This document shows, one piece after another, positions 17,038-25,371 of a stretch of 64,000 nucleotides of DNA. A program made the position numbers and the translations under genes. Each line of letters opens with the position of its first letter. Positions within the stretch are counted from its first letter, which is position 1. Source of the DNA: Treponema_I sp045616125 (GTDB lineage Bacteria > Spirochaetota > Spirochaetia > Treponematales > Treponemataceae); assembly GCA_045616125.1 (NCBI GenBank), contig JAZLGC010000056.1, positions 42,702 to 106,701 on the forward strand. The letters run 5' to 3'. Under the pieces are notes generated by a model, which did no database searches, had not been told where the DNA came from, and saw only the letters and a program-made list of their open reading frames with translations.

Positions 17038-18381
17038 GTGGAAAAACGCTATTTCTTTGAAACCTATGGCTGTCAGATGAATAAGGCAGAATCAGCCTCT
17101 ATTGAGCAGCTTTTTATTGACCGGGGCTGGAAAGAAGCACCTGAAGCTGAACAGGCAGACTGTGTTGTAGTAAATACCTGTTCTGTACGTGAAACTGCTG
17201 AAACCCGTATCCATGGCCGTTTCGGCTGGTTTGTATCTGAACAGAAACGCCGTAAAAAGGCAAAACTTGATCCATTTACCCTGATTGTTACCGGCTGTAT
17301 GGCAGAACGTCTGAAAGATGACATGAAAAAGCAGTTCCCTGTTGTTGATTATGTTGTAGGGACCTTCCAGAAACAGCACTTCATGGACATTATTGATGCA
17401 CTTGAAGCCGGCCGGAAACTGGAAAAAATCGACGAAGATCCGGTATATACCTTTGCACCCCTTTCGTATGAAAAAGGTGCTTTTCAGGCCTATGTACCGA
17501 TTATGCACGGCTGTAACAATTTCTGTACCTACTGTATCGTGCCCTATGTACGCGGCCGGGAAATCAGCCGCAATCCAAAAGACATCATTACTGAACTTGA
17601 CCAGCTGAATCTTCGGAAAGTCCGTGAAATAACTCTTCTTGGCCAGAATGTAAACTCTTACCACTGGGAATTTGAAGATGGCAGCGTTATGGATTTTCCC
17701 CAGTTGATGCAGATGATTGCAACACATCTTCGGGAAACCGGATCAACTATCGGCTGGGTACGGTTCATGTCCAGCCACCCTAAAGATATCTCTCCGGCTC
17801 TTATCGACGTTATGGCAAAAGAGCGGGTACTCTGCCGTCATATTCATCTTCCGGTTCAGCACGGTTCAACAAAAGTTCTGAAAGAAATGAACCGCCGCTA
17901 CACCCGCGAAGATTACCTTGCAAAAGTTGCCATGATTCGTGAAAAACTGCCGGATGCTTCTCTTACCACTGACATTATGCTGGGATTCCCCGGAGAAACA
18001 GAAGAAGACTTTAATGACTGCATGACTTTGCTTGAAGAAGTAAAATATGAAGCTGCATTCATGTATTACTATAATCCCCGTGAAGGAACCAAAGCATGTT
18101 CAATGCCAGACCAGATTCCCGTAGAAGTAAAGAAGGAGCGTCTGCAGAAAGTTATTGATGTTCAGCTGGAAATTAACCGGCGCGAAATGGCAAAACGGGT
18201 TGGAACAACAGTTACAGCTCTGGTTGAATGTATTTCCCACAATAATGAAGATGAAATGCTTGCCCGTACTGAACAGGACGAACATGTGGTATTCAAAGCC
18301 GATAAAAGCCTGATCGGACAGTTCGTTCAGGTTGAACTTCTTGAATTGACCGGAAACACCTTCCGCGGTACCATTAAATAA
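17038..18381 (+). CDS. miaB: tRNA-2-methylthio-N6-isopentenyladenosine37 synthase
   Basis: A radical-SAM methylthiotransferase that adds a methylthio group to i6A37 of tRNAs reading UNN codons. In order: the N-terminal MTTase domain with three cluster cysteines (TYGCQMN, VNTCSVRE, TGCMAE), the radical-SAM cluster motif CNNFCTYC and a C-terminal TRAM domain. The start is probably GTG at 17038: GAGG lies 6 nt upstream and the protein then opens VEKRYFFETYGCQMN as in the family. An in-frame ATG at 17026 has no ribosome site. With the GTG start it has 447 residues, the usual length. Confidence 0.93.
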   Translation: MEKRYFFETYGCQMNKAESASIEQLFIDRGWKEAPEAEQADCVVVNTCSVRETAETRIHGRFGWFVSEQKRRKKAKLDPFTLIVTGCMAERLKDDMKKQFPVVDYVVGTFQKQHFMDIIDALEAGRKLEKIDEDPVYTFAPLSYEKGAFQAYVPIMHGCNNFCTYCIVPYVRGREISRNPKDIITELDQLNLRKVREITLLGQNVNSYHWEFEDGSVMDFPQLMQMIATHLRETGSTIGWVRFMSSHPKDISPALIDVMAKERVLCRHIHLPVQHGSTKVLKEMNRRYTREDYLAKVAMIREKLPDASLTTDIMLGFPGETEEDFNDCMTLLEEVKYEAAFMYYYNPREGTKACSMPDQIPVEVKKERLQKVIDVQLEINRREMAKRVGTTVTALVECISHNNEDEMLARTEQDEHVVFKADKSLIGQFVQVELLELTGNTFRGTIK

Positions 18382-18408
18382 GAAACAGAAAGTAGTAAGG
18401 AGAACGCT

Positions 18409-18744
18409 ATGCCCTGGAGATTAATCGGTTTTATCATTCTGCTGGTTCTCATTGTTGTTTTCATCGGATTCAATATCGGCAATGTTGCTACAGTATCACT
18501 GGTATATAAAACGTTTACCGATGTTCCCGTATTCATCATGATTTTTATTTCCATTGCCATTGGTATGGTTATCATGCTGCCGTTTACTTTCAAACGACGG
18601 CCGCCACGGGAACCAAAAGCTCCACGTCAGCCACGTCCTCCCAGAGAACCACGTCAGCCACGTGCACTGCGTAAATCAGAGGGTGGAGATACTCCTGTAA
18701 AAGTTACTGAAGATAGCAATGTCGATCAGCTGGAGTCACGATAG
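18409..18744 (+). CDS. LapA-domain membrane protein with Pro-Arg-rich tail
   Basis: A 111-residue protein with two membrane helices (about 4-26 and 43-64) separated by a short loop with GFNIGNVATVSL, the pattern of the LapA (DUF1049) domain. LapA of enterobacteria works with LapB in LPS assembly control; whether this one does is unknown. The cytoplasmic tail has proline-arginine repeats (PPREPKAPRQPRPPREPRQP), likely disordered and positively charged. AAGGAG lies 9 nt upstream. It sits 27 bp after miaB and 3 bp before the SPOR-domain gene. Confidence 0.75.
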   Translation: MPWRLIGFIILLVLIVVFIGFNIGNVATVSLVYKTFTDVPVFIMIFISIAIGMVIMLPFTFKRRPPREPKAPRQPRPPREPRQPRALRKSEGGDTPVKVTEDSNVDQLESR

Positions 18745-18747
18745 TAC

Positions 18748-19776
18748 ATGAAATCTGCTTCATCGTTCCACCATCTTTTCATTTTTTCTCTGGCCGTGTT
18801 TTTTACTGTCGGAGTACTTTCTGCCCAGACGGTAAATTTACCGCCGGCAGTGAGCCAGAATATCGAAAAGGCCTCTTCCACCGATGAAGCTATATCAATA
18901 ATCCGCAAGGCACTTTCTGATACTCCGACGCCAACTGCATCCCAAAAAGTGCAGCTGCTTGCGTTTCTTGCCAGTCTTCTGGAACAGACGGGCCAGTATC
19001 AGGAAGCCCAGTACCAGTACAGTCTTGCTGCTAATGCATCTGCAACCGTGAATAATGCGGCAGGCAGAGGCACTGTTGCATCTCCTGAGTATCTTTTGGG
19101 TGCCGTTCGTTGTGCCCTTTCATCGGGAGATACTGTTACGGCCGATTATGTTCTCAGTACTGCCTTTTTTGAAGTTTCTGACCAGTCTGTCATTGCCCAG
19201 GTAAAGCTGTATGCTGTATGGAGCTGGTTATGTAAGATTGATTCCGAAAAAGAGTTGCAGCAGCCCATAACCGCATTAAAAAGTTTTCTGTCACTGTCAT
19301 CAATGAAGCCGGTAAAACCTTCTGTCCTTCTGACACTATGGTATCTTACGGGAGCTTCGGAATATGCCGTAAGCTTGCAGAAGGAATTTCCTCAAAGCAC
19401 TGAATGTGCAGTTGTTCAGGGGGATGCGCAGGTAATGCCCAATGCGTTCTGGTATTTTCTGCCGGTAACAGCCCCTTCCGTTACTGCTGATAATGCCCCG
19501 GCTGCAGTCGCAACTTCTACAGATACCCAAACTGTTACAGCTTCTTCTGAATCATCAGTTGCCGTTCACTGGCAGTTGGGATTTTTCAAGAACAGGGAAT
19601 ATGCACAGGATCTGGTTAACCGGGTAGAAAAGGCCGGTTTTGCAGCCAGAATCCGCGAAGAAAAACGACCCAGCGGCGCCACATATTTTTCGGTTCTGGT
19701 AGACGAGAACGAATCTGAATCTATGGGACAGAATCTGAAAAACGCCGGGTTTGAATGCTATCCGGTGTACGAATAA
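18748..19776 (+). CDS. Secreted SPOR-domain protein
   Basis: A 342-residue protein with a signal peptide (cleavage near SAQT). A helical central part resembles TPR-like repeats (QTGQYQEAQYQYSLAA). A Thr/Ser/Ala-rich linker (about 245-270) follows, then a C-terminal SPOR domain (about 272-342: VHWQLGFFKNREYAQDLVNR and ATYFSVLV). SPOR domains bind glycan strands stripped of stem peptides at division sites, so a septal or cell-wall role is likely. The 3-nt spacing to the LapA gene indicates co-transcription. It faces the minus-strand gene at 19804 with a 27-bp gap. Confidence 0.8.
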   Translation: MKSASSFHHLFIFSLAVFFTVGVLSAQTVNLPPAVSQNIEKASSTDEAISIIRKALSDTPTPTASQKVQLLAFLASLLEQTGQYQEAQYQYSLAANASATVNNAAGRGTVASPEYLLGAVRCALSSGDTVTADYVLSTAFFEVSDQSVIAQVKLYAVWSWLCKIDSEKELQQPITALKSFLSLSSMKPVKPSVLLTLWYLTGASEYAVSLQKEFPQSTECAVVQGDAQVMPNAFWYFLPVTAPSVTADNAPAAVATSTDTQTVTASSESSVAVHWQLGFFKNREYAQDLVNRVEKAGFAARIREEKRPSGATYFSVLVDENESESMGQNLKNAGFECYPVYE

Positions 19777-19803
19777 ATCAGCAGTTTTTCTGTTATCTGC
19801 GTA

Positions 19804-21306
19804 TTACCGGATTGGGCGTTCCAGCCGCAATGTTTCTCCCTGCGTCGTAATACCATTCATGGTTATCGAAACTGCCTGAAGCGTCAGTTCTTCTGTTTCG
19901 GAATTACCATCATCAGCGGTTGCCAGTCGGTAATAGCCGTTGAAGCGTGGATTTGCAGTTCCTTTTTCTGACCTGAATTCAACAATCAGCTCATCGTTTA
20001 TGTGGTTCAGAATAAAAACTCCGGAAGTTACTATACCTGACTTTTCAGCCATCCAGGTTGTACCATTGATGGTCAACAGGGTACCGTCGTGAGTCCTCCA
20101 TTTTTCAAGTGATGTCTGTAAGGCTGCCATCATCTCAGAATCGCCGATATGCTGTACGGCAGATTCTTTCAGAACCGGCTGCTTACGGTACAGACCATCC
20201 CACAGTGATTCCTCACTGATATCCATGTATACTTCATCGGTAATCTTTACCCTGATTTCTTCAATGTCAGTCAGGGTTGTGTCAAAACGGCGGCTGATGG
20301 CTGCTGTGGATGTATTTTTTGTGGTAATAGTCATACCGCTTCGGCGCATCCAGTCAGAATCCCAGGAATAAACTTCCTGTGCACCATCCGTTAGACAGAT
20401 GATTTCTTTCTTTTCCGTATCAAAGAAAAGGTATCGCATTTCATTCGTCTTATTGACGGTTTTATACCATAACCCATTAAGAAAGGAACTGAAGGTTTCT
20501 GTTGTACCGTCAAGAATGCGGGCAATTTCATTTTTGTTGATGGTATTATTTGCAACCAGTTTTTCAGATTCCTGCTGATATTGCCGTGTCCGTTTACTGA
20601 ATTTCCAGGTTATCTGCAGCTGGTCCAGCAGGTTTCCGTTTTCCCGGCTGAACGGTCTGTTTTCCACAATGGTATAACTTTCACCGTTTGTCTGACCCAT
20701 GGCGTAGGCATCGGTACGGGTGGTTTCTTCAATTGAAATGGTACCTTCAGATTTCAGGTCAGCAATAAGAGTCCATGTTGATCTGCCAAACCGAAAATCA
20801 CTCTGATAAATCTGCAGTACCGTGTTGTTATCCTGAGTAAAACCGGTATAAACCAGAGCGTTTTTATGTTCACCTACAACATCAACCGCACTTACAGAAA
20901 GGGTGTTAATCTGCTGGATTTCCGTTTCAATCTGCAAAGACTGCTCATATTCCTGCAGACTGGTATTGTAGACAGCTACAAGAAGGACAATATTTGGAAA
21001 ACCGGCACGTCGGACCGCACAAACTTGATCTTCTATTTCATCAGTTGCCTGACTGGCGCTGAATTTTACCGGGTAAGTACGGAGCAGAGTATCGCCGGCT
21101 TGCAGTGGAAGAAATGATATAAGCTGAGACTGTTCAAAACTGGCAGTTTCTTCAACTTCTTCAACAACAGAAGCCTGTTGGGTAATGGGAGTTACGATTT
21201 TTGAGTAATGTATTTCTTCTGCCTGTTCCGGAAAAAAACGTTCCCGGAAGAACAGTGCAGCAATAATGGCAGCTGCTGTAAGGAACAGGAAAATGGTAAG
21301 TTTCTT
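19804..21306 (-). CDS. Large exported or membrane-anchored protein, possibly pallilysin-related
   Basis: A 500-residue protein with an N-terminal hydrophobic anchor (about 2-22) and no lipobox. The remainder is soluble and beta-rich. Its opening (FLPLQAGDTLLRTYPVKF, then an acidic segment and NALVYTGF) reminds me of the treponemal family annotated as pallilysin-related adhesins. I see no HExxH protease motif, so no enzymatic role is claimed. The C-terminal 130 residues look like a separate module (a W-R-T-H-D-G-T strand, later an NPRFNGYYRL segment). The start at 21306 was chosen because the longer frame from 21348 has no ribosome site and would bury the signal. It is divergent from grpE. Confidence 0.45.
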   Translation of the reverse strand, partial: KKLTIFLFLTAAAIIAALFFRERFFPEQAEEIHYSKIVTPITQQASVVEEVEETASFEQSQLISFLPLQAGDTLLRTYPVKFSASQATDEIEDQVCAVRRAGFPNIVLLVAVYNTSLQEYEQSLQIETEIQQINTLSVSAVDVVGEHKNALVYTGFTQDNNTVLQIYQSDFRFGRSTWTLIADLKSEGTISIEETTRTDAYAMGQTNGESYTIVENRPFSRENGNLLDQLQITWKFSKRTRQYQQESEKLVANNTINKNEIARILDGTTETFSSFLNGLWYKTVNKTNEMRYLFFDTEKKEIICLTDGAQEVYSWDSDWMRRSGMTITTKNTSTAAISRRFDTTLTDIEEIRVKITDEVYMDISEESLWDGLYRKQPVLKESAVQHIGDSEMMAALQTSLEKWRTHDGTLLTINGTTWMAEKSGIVTSGVFILNHINDELIVEFRSEKGTANPRFNGYYRLATADDGNSETEELTLQAVSITMNGITTQGETLRLERPIR

Positions 21307-21383
21307 CATAGATATAATCAGTGTATCAAATATTGTTCTGTTTAGCAAAACCGTGATTTCAACACTTTTTTTACTTGTTTTTG

Positions 21384-21413
21384 TTGACGCTTTATAGGGC
21401 TCCTTAGTATTTT
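21384..21413 (+). promoter_or_regulatory. Promoter of grpE-dnaK-dnaJ
   Basis: TTGACG (21384-21389), 18 bp, then TATTTT (21408-21413); TAGTAT at 21405-21410 is an alternative -10. The ATG of grpE follows after 6 or 9 nt without a ribosome site. No CIRCE-type inverted repeat was found, and no hrcA gene is adjacent. Confidence 0.5.
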
Positions 21414-21419
21414 AATTGC

Positions 21420-22061
21420 ATGAGTGATACTGAAAACAAGGCACAGGATGAACAGAACGTAAAAACTGAAGAAACTGTTCAGAATGATGCACAGAATGAA
21501 GCTACCGGTCAGACTGAAGAAGCCGCTGCAGAAAAGAAAGAACCTACTGCAGAAGACCGAATTGCAGAACTTGAAAAGGCAAATGCAGAACTGAAAGACC
21601 AGTTCCTGCGCAAAAGTGCCGATTTTGACAACTACCGCAAGCGCATGATTCGCGAAAAACAGGAAGCATATGATTATGCCAACACCAATCTGCTTACAGA
21701 TTTGATTGCGACGCTTGATGACTTTGACCGTGCACTTGCAGCCGGCCAGGAAGTTGATGGTAAAACTCCGGATCTGAAACCTGTTGTTGATGGTATCAAG
21801 ATGATTAACAAACAGCTGCGTGGATTGCTTGAAGCAAAATACAATCTGTCCACCTACGGCGAAAACGGTGATGCTTTCAATCCTGATATTCATGAAGCAA
21901 TCGCCACTGCTAATGCTCCTGTAGCAGATCCAACCTGTGCAGAAGTATACCTGAAGGGATATAAACTGAAGGACCGTGTTATCCGTCCTGCAAAAGTTAT
22001 GGTTCACATGCCTGATGGCAGCGTGAAATCAGAAGAAAAGGCTGAGGAAGCCACAAACTAA
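21420..22061 (+). CDS. grpE: Nucleotide exchange factor GrpE
   Basis: A 213-residue cochaperone that releases ADP from DnaK. Residues 1-45 are an acidic, low-complexity extension rich in Glu, Ala and Gln. They are followed by the long coiled-coil (RIAELEKANAELKDQFLRK, then FDNYRKR) and a C-terminal beta domain containing YNLSTYGENGDAFNPDIHEA and the VLKGY/D-R-V-I-R-P-A-K-V segment. It stands first in the grpE-dnaK-dnaJ unit; hrcA, which often precedes grpE, is absent. The ATG has no Shine-Dalgarno sequence and lies right behind the predicted promoter. Confidence 0.95.
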   Translation: MSDTENKAQDEQNVKTEETVQNDAQNEATGQTEEAAAEKKEPTAEDRIAELEKANAELKDQFLRKSADFDNYRKRMIREKQEAYDYANTNLLTDLIATLDDFDRALAAGQEVDGKTPDLKPVVDGIKMINKQLRGLLEAKYNLSTYGENGDAFNPDIHEAIATANAPVADPTCAEVYLKGYKLKDRVIRPAKVMVHMPDGSVKSEEKAEEATN

Positions 22062-22103
22062 CAGACATACCGGTAAAAAGCCGGATACATAGGAGATACA
22101 AAG

Positions 22104-24035
22104 ATGGGAAAGATTATTGGTATTGACTTAGGAACCACAAACTCATGTGTTGCCGTTATGGAAGGCGGCGAAGCAGTAGTAATCCAGAACTCTGAAGGTG
22201 GACGTACTACTCCTTCAATCGTAGGTTTCACTGCTAAAGGTGAACGCATTGTAGGTCAGCCAGCCAAAAACCAGATGGTTACTAACCCAGCAAATACTGT
22301 TTACTCTATCAAACGTTTTATCGGTCACAGATACAACGAACTGACCGGTGAAGCAAAAATGGTACCATACACCGTAAAAGACCACGGTGAAGATGTTCGT
22401 ATCGACATTGAAGGTAAAGAATACTCACCACAGGAAATTTCAGCATTCATCCTGCAGAAAATGAAGAAAACTGCAGAAGACTATCTGGGAGAAGCAGTTA
22501 CCGAAGCAGTAATTACTGTTCCTGCTTACTTCAACGATGCTCAGCGTCAGGCTACTAAAGATGCCGGTAAAATCGCCGGTCTTGATGTAAAACGCATCAT
22601 CAACGAACCAACCGCAGCTTCACTGGCTTACGGTTTCAACAAAGACAAGAACAACGAAAAAACCGTTGCCGTATACGACCTTGGTGGTGGTACCTTTGAT
22701 ATTTCCATCCTGGAACTGGGCGATGGTGTATTTGAAGTAAAATCAACCAACGGTGATACCCACCTGGGTGGTGACGACTTTGACCGCCAGATTATCAACT
22801 GGCTTATTGATGAATTCAAATCAGATACCGGTATTGACCTGTCTCAGGACCGCATGGCCCTGCAGCGTCTCCGTGAAGCAGCAGAAAAAGCCAAGATTGA
22901 CCTTTCTGCCCAGTCTTCAACTGAAATCAACCTGCCGTTCATCACCGCTGATGCAACCGGTCCAAAACACCTGCAGAAATCTCTGTCTCGTGCAAAATTC
23001 GAACAGATGACAGAAGACCTTTTGGAACGCACCAAAGAACCATGCCGCAAAGCAATTGCAGATGCTGGTATTACCGTAGACCAGATTGACGAAGTTCTGC
23101 TGGTTGGTGGTTCTACCCGTATGCCAAAAGTAATGCAGACCGTAAAAGAGATCTTCGGTAAAGAAGGTTCAAAAGGCGTTAACCCTGACGAAGCTGTAGC
23201 CGTTGGTGCTGCAATCCAGGGTGGTATTCTTGGTGGTGATGTTAAAGACGTTCTGCTGCTTGATGTTACTCCACTGTCACTGGGTATTGAAACCATGGGT
23301 GGTGTATTCACAAAACTGATTGAACGCAATACTACCATTCCTACCAAAAAGAGCCAGATTTTCTCTACCGCAGCTGATGGTCAGACTGCAGTAAGCATCC
23401 ACGTACTGCAGGGTGAACGCGGTATGGCTGCTCAGAACCGTACCCTCGGCCGTTTTGACCTGGTTGGTATTCCAGCTGCTCCACGTGGTGTTCCACAGAT
23501 TGAAGTTACCTTCGATATCGATGCCAACGGTATCGTTCACGTATCTGCAAAAGACCTGGGAACCGGAAAGGAACAGTCAGTACGCATTGAATCTTCAAGT
23601 GGCCTGAGCGATGCAGAAATTGACCGCATGGTTAAAGAAGCAGAAGCTAACGCAGATGCAGACAAGAAAGAACGCGAAAAGATTGAAACCCGCAATAATG
23701 CTGAATCTCTGGTATATCAGACCGAAAAGACCCTGAAAGAAGCAGGTGACAAAGTTCCAGCTGCTGACAAACAGGCTATTGAAGATGCTGTTGCAGCTCT
23801 GAAACAGGCACTGACTACTGATAACACTGATGATATCAAAGCTAAAACTGAAGCTCTGACCCAGGTTACCTACAAAATGGCTGAGGAAATGTACAAACAG
23901 TCTGGTGCAGCCGGAGCAGGTCCTGACATGGGCGGCGCTGCAGGAGCAGGTACTAACGGTGCAGCAGGTGCCAGCGGATTTGATAAAGGATCAGCAGAAG
24001 ACGTAGACTACGAAGTAGTTGACGACGATAAATAA
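22104..24035 (+). CDS. dnaK: Hsp70 chaperone DnaK
   Basis: A 643-residue ATP-dependent chaperone. The ATPase domain begins GIDLGTTNSCVAVMEGG and contains the phosphate motifs DLGGGTFDIS and GGSTRMPKV. The substrate-binding domain begins near residue 390 (DVTPLSLGIETMGG), and the lid ends in a Gly/Ala-rich linker and the conserved DYEVVDDDK tail. GGAG lies 9 nt before the ATG. It is 42 bp after grpE and 85 bp before dnaJ, with a hairpin in the second gap that could reduce dnaJ expression. Confidence 0.98.
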   Translation: MGKIIGIDLGTTNSCVAVMEGGEAVVIQNSEGGRTTPSIVGFTAKGERIVGQPAKNQMVTNPANTVYSIKRFIGHRYNELTGEAKMVPYTVKDHGEDVRIDIEGKEYSPQEISAFILQKMKKTAEDYLGEAVTEAVITVPAYFNDAQRQATKDAGKIAGLDVKRIINEPTAASLAYGFNKDKNNEKTVAVYDLGGGTFDISILELGDGVFEVKSTNGDTHLGGDDFDRQIINWLIDEFKSDTGIDLSQDRMALQRLREAAEKAKIDLSAQSSTEINLPFITADATGPKHLQKSLSRAKFEQMTEDLLERTKEPCRKAIADAGITVDQIDEVLLVGGSTRMPKVMQTVKEIFGKEGSKGVNPDEAVAVGAAIQGGILGGDVKDVLLLDVTPLSLGIETMGGVFTKLIERNTTIPTKKSQIFSTAADGQTAVSIHVLQGERGMAAQNRTLGRFDLVGIPAAPRGVPQIEVTFDIDANGIVHVSAKDLGTGKEQSVRIESSSGLSDAEIDRMVKEAEANADADKKEREKIETRNNAESLVYQTEKTLKEAGDKVPAADKQAIEDAVAALKQALTTDNTDDIKAKTEALTQVTYKMAEEMYKQSGAAGAGPDMGGAAGAGTNGAAGASGFDKGSAEDVDYEVVDDDK

Positions 24036-24063
24036 ATCCGGCCTATAGGCAAACACGATAAAG

Positions 24064-24098
24064 AAGGGATTTCTGGCTTTATAGACCGGAAATCCCTT
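24064..24098 (+). terminator. Intercistronic hairpin between dnaK and dnaJ
   Basis: AAGGGATTTC (24064-24073) pairs with GAAATCCCTT (24089-24098). Only a weak T-rich stretch follows (ATCTTGTATTT), so it is more likely an attenuator or RNA-stabilising hairpin than a full terminator. Confidence 0.55.
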
Positions 24099-24120
24099 AT
24101 CTTGTATTTAAGGAAATATA

Positions 24121-25245
24121 ATGGCTAAACGCGATTACTATGAGGTTCTTGGTGTTGCCAAGACTGCTGGAAAAGATGAAATAAAAAAAGCCTACCGCAA
24201 ACTTGCAGTTCAGTATCATCCAGATAAAAATCCGGGTGATAAAGCTGCAGAAGAAAAATTCAAGGAAGCTACCGAAGCCTACGAAGTTCTTTCTGATGAA
24301 AACAAGAAGAAGATTTACGACCAATATGGCTTTGCCGGTCTTGACGGCATGGGTGGCGGTGGCGGTGGCGGATTTAATGCCAGCGGTTTTAGTGATTTCT
24401 CAGACATTTTCGGTGATTTTGGCGATGTATTTGAAGGGTTCTTTGGAGGAGGCAGTCGTGGCGGTCGTTCCGGAAGAACCAGCAATCAGGGACAGAGCCT
24501 GCGTTACGATCTGGAAATTTCCTTCAAGGATGCCGTATATGGTGTTCAGACAGAAGTTTCTTTCCAGCATGATGAAGTATGTGAAAGCTGTGGCGGAACC
24601 GGTGGTGAAAAAGGTGCCAGCCGGAAGACCTGTCCAACCTGTAATGGGGCCGGTCAGGTTCGTCGCAGTGCAGGATTCTTCAGCGTTGCCCAGCCTTGTC
24701 CAAGTTGTCAGGGTAGTGGAACGGTCATTGATAACCCTTGTAAAGTATGTCGTGGAACCGGTGTACAGTCTAAGCGCCGTAAGGTAAAGGTAACTATTCC
24801 TGCCGGTGTTGATGACGGCAAACGCATTACTATCCCCCGTCAGGGTGATGCAGGCCGTAACGGCGGTCCTGCCGGAGATCTGGTAATTGTGCTGCATGTA
24901 GGTTCTCACAAATATTTTGAACGCAGCGGCAGTGACCTGTACTGTGCAGCCCCTATTTCCATTACTCAGGCTGCTCTTGGTGCAGAAATCTATATTACTT
25001 CTCTTGACGACCGCAAACTGAAGGTGAAGGTTCCTGCCGGAACTCAACATGGTAAACTGCTGCGCATTCCTGGCGAAGGTGTTCCTGCAACAGCCAGCAG
25101 CCGCAAAGGTGATCTTTTTGTTAAGGTTATGGTACAGGTACCTACCCATCTGAGTTCAAAAGGTAAGAAACTGATGGAAGAACTGGCAGAGTCTGAAGGT
25201 GATAACGATTCTCCAAAACTGACACCTCTTTCGGATTTGCACTGA
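24121..25245 (+). CDS. dnaJ: Hsp40 cochaperone DnaJ
   Basis: A 374-residue type I J-protein that delivers substrates to DnaK and stimulates its ATPase. The J domain (1-70) has the HPD motif in YHPDKNPG. A Gly/Phe-rich linker (about 77-125) follows. Four zinc repeats are complete: CESCGGTG, CPTCNGAG, CPSCQGSG, CKVCRGTG. The two beta-barrel substrate domains occupy the C-terminal third. AAGGA lies upstream of the ATG. It is last in the heat-shock unit and is followed by a terminator. Confidence 0.97.
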   Translation: MAKRDYYEVLGVAKTAGKDEIKKAYRKLAVQYHPDKNPGDKAAEEKFKEATEAYEVLSDENKKKIYDQYGFAGLDGMGGGGGGGFNASGFSDFSDIFGDFGDVFEGFFGGGSRGGRSGRTSNQGQSLRYDLEISFKDAVYGVQTEVSFQHDEVCESCGGTGGEKGASRKTCPTCNGAGQVRRSAGFFSVAQPCPSCQGSGTVIDNPCKVCRGTGVQSKRRKVKVTIPAGVDDGKRITIPRQGDAGRNGGPAGDLVIVLHVGSHKYFERSGSDLYCAAPISITQAALGAEIYITSLDDRKLKVKVPAGTQHGKLLRIPGEGVPATASSRKGDLFVKVMVQVPTHLSSKGKKLMEELAESEGDNDSPKLTPLSDLH

Positions 25246-25261
25246 TTTTTTCTGATAAAAC

Positions 25262-25303
25262 GGGCTGTCTTTGGACTAAAGTTCAGGGATAGCCCTTTTT
25301 TTA
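25262..25303 (+). terminator. Terminator after dnaJ
   Basis: GGGCTGTC pairs with GATAGCCC (one wobble), followed by TTTTTTT. Confidence 0.8.
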
Positions 25304-25333
25304 TGACCAAAACTGCCGATACTGATAGTAGTA

Positions 25334-25342
25334 TGCTATAAT
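25334..25342 (+). promoter_or_regulatory. Extended -10 promoter of the phosphatase-STAS unit
   Basis: TG-C-TATAAT at 25334-25342 is a perfect extended -10 box; no good -35 is seen. It lies 29 nt upstream of the ATG at 25372, which has its own AAGGA. Confidence 0.6.
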
Positions 25343-25371
25343 CTGATAACCATCAGTTAAGGAAAAAAGAA

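Noticed and set aside
21307..21419. CIRCE element expected upstream of grpE
   Set aside because: No TTAGCACTC-N9-GAGTGCTAA-like repeat is present, and no hrcA is adjacent.
24400..25149. 249-codon minus-strand ORF inside dnaJ
   Set aside because: Shadow of dnaJ; its cysteines are antisense of the zinc repeats and it has no start signal.
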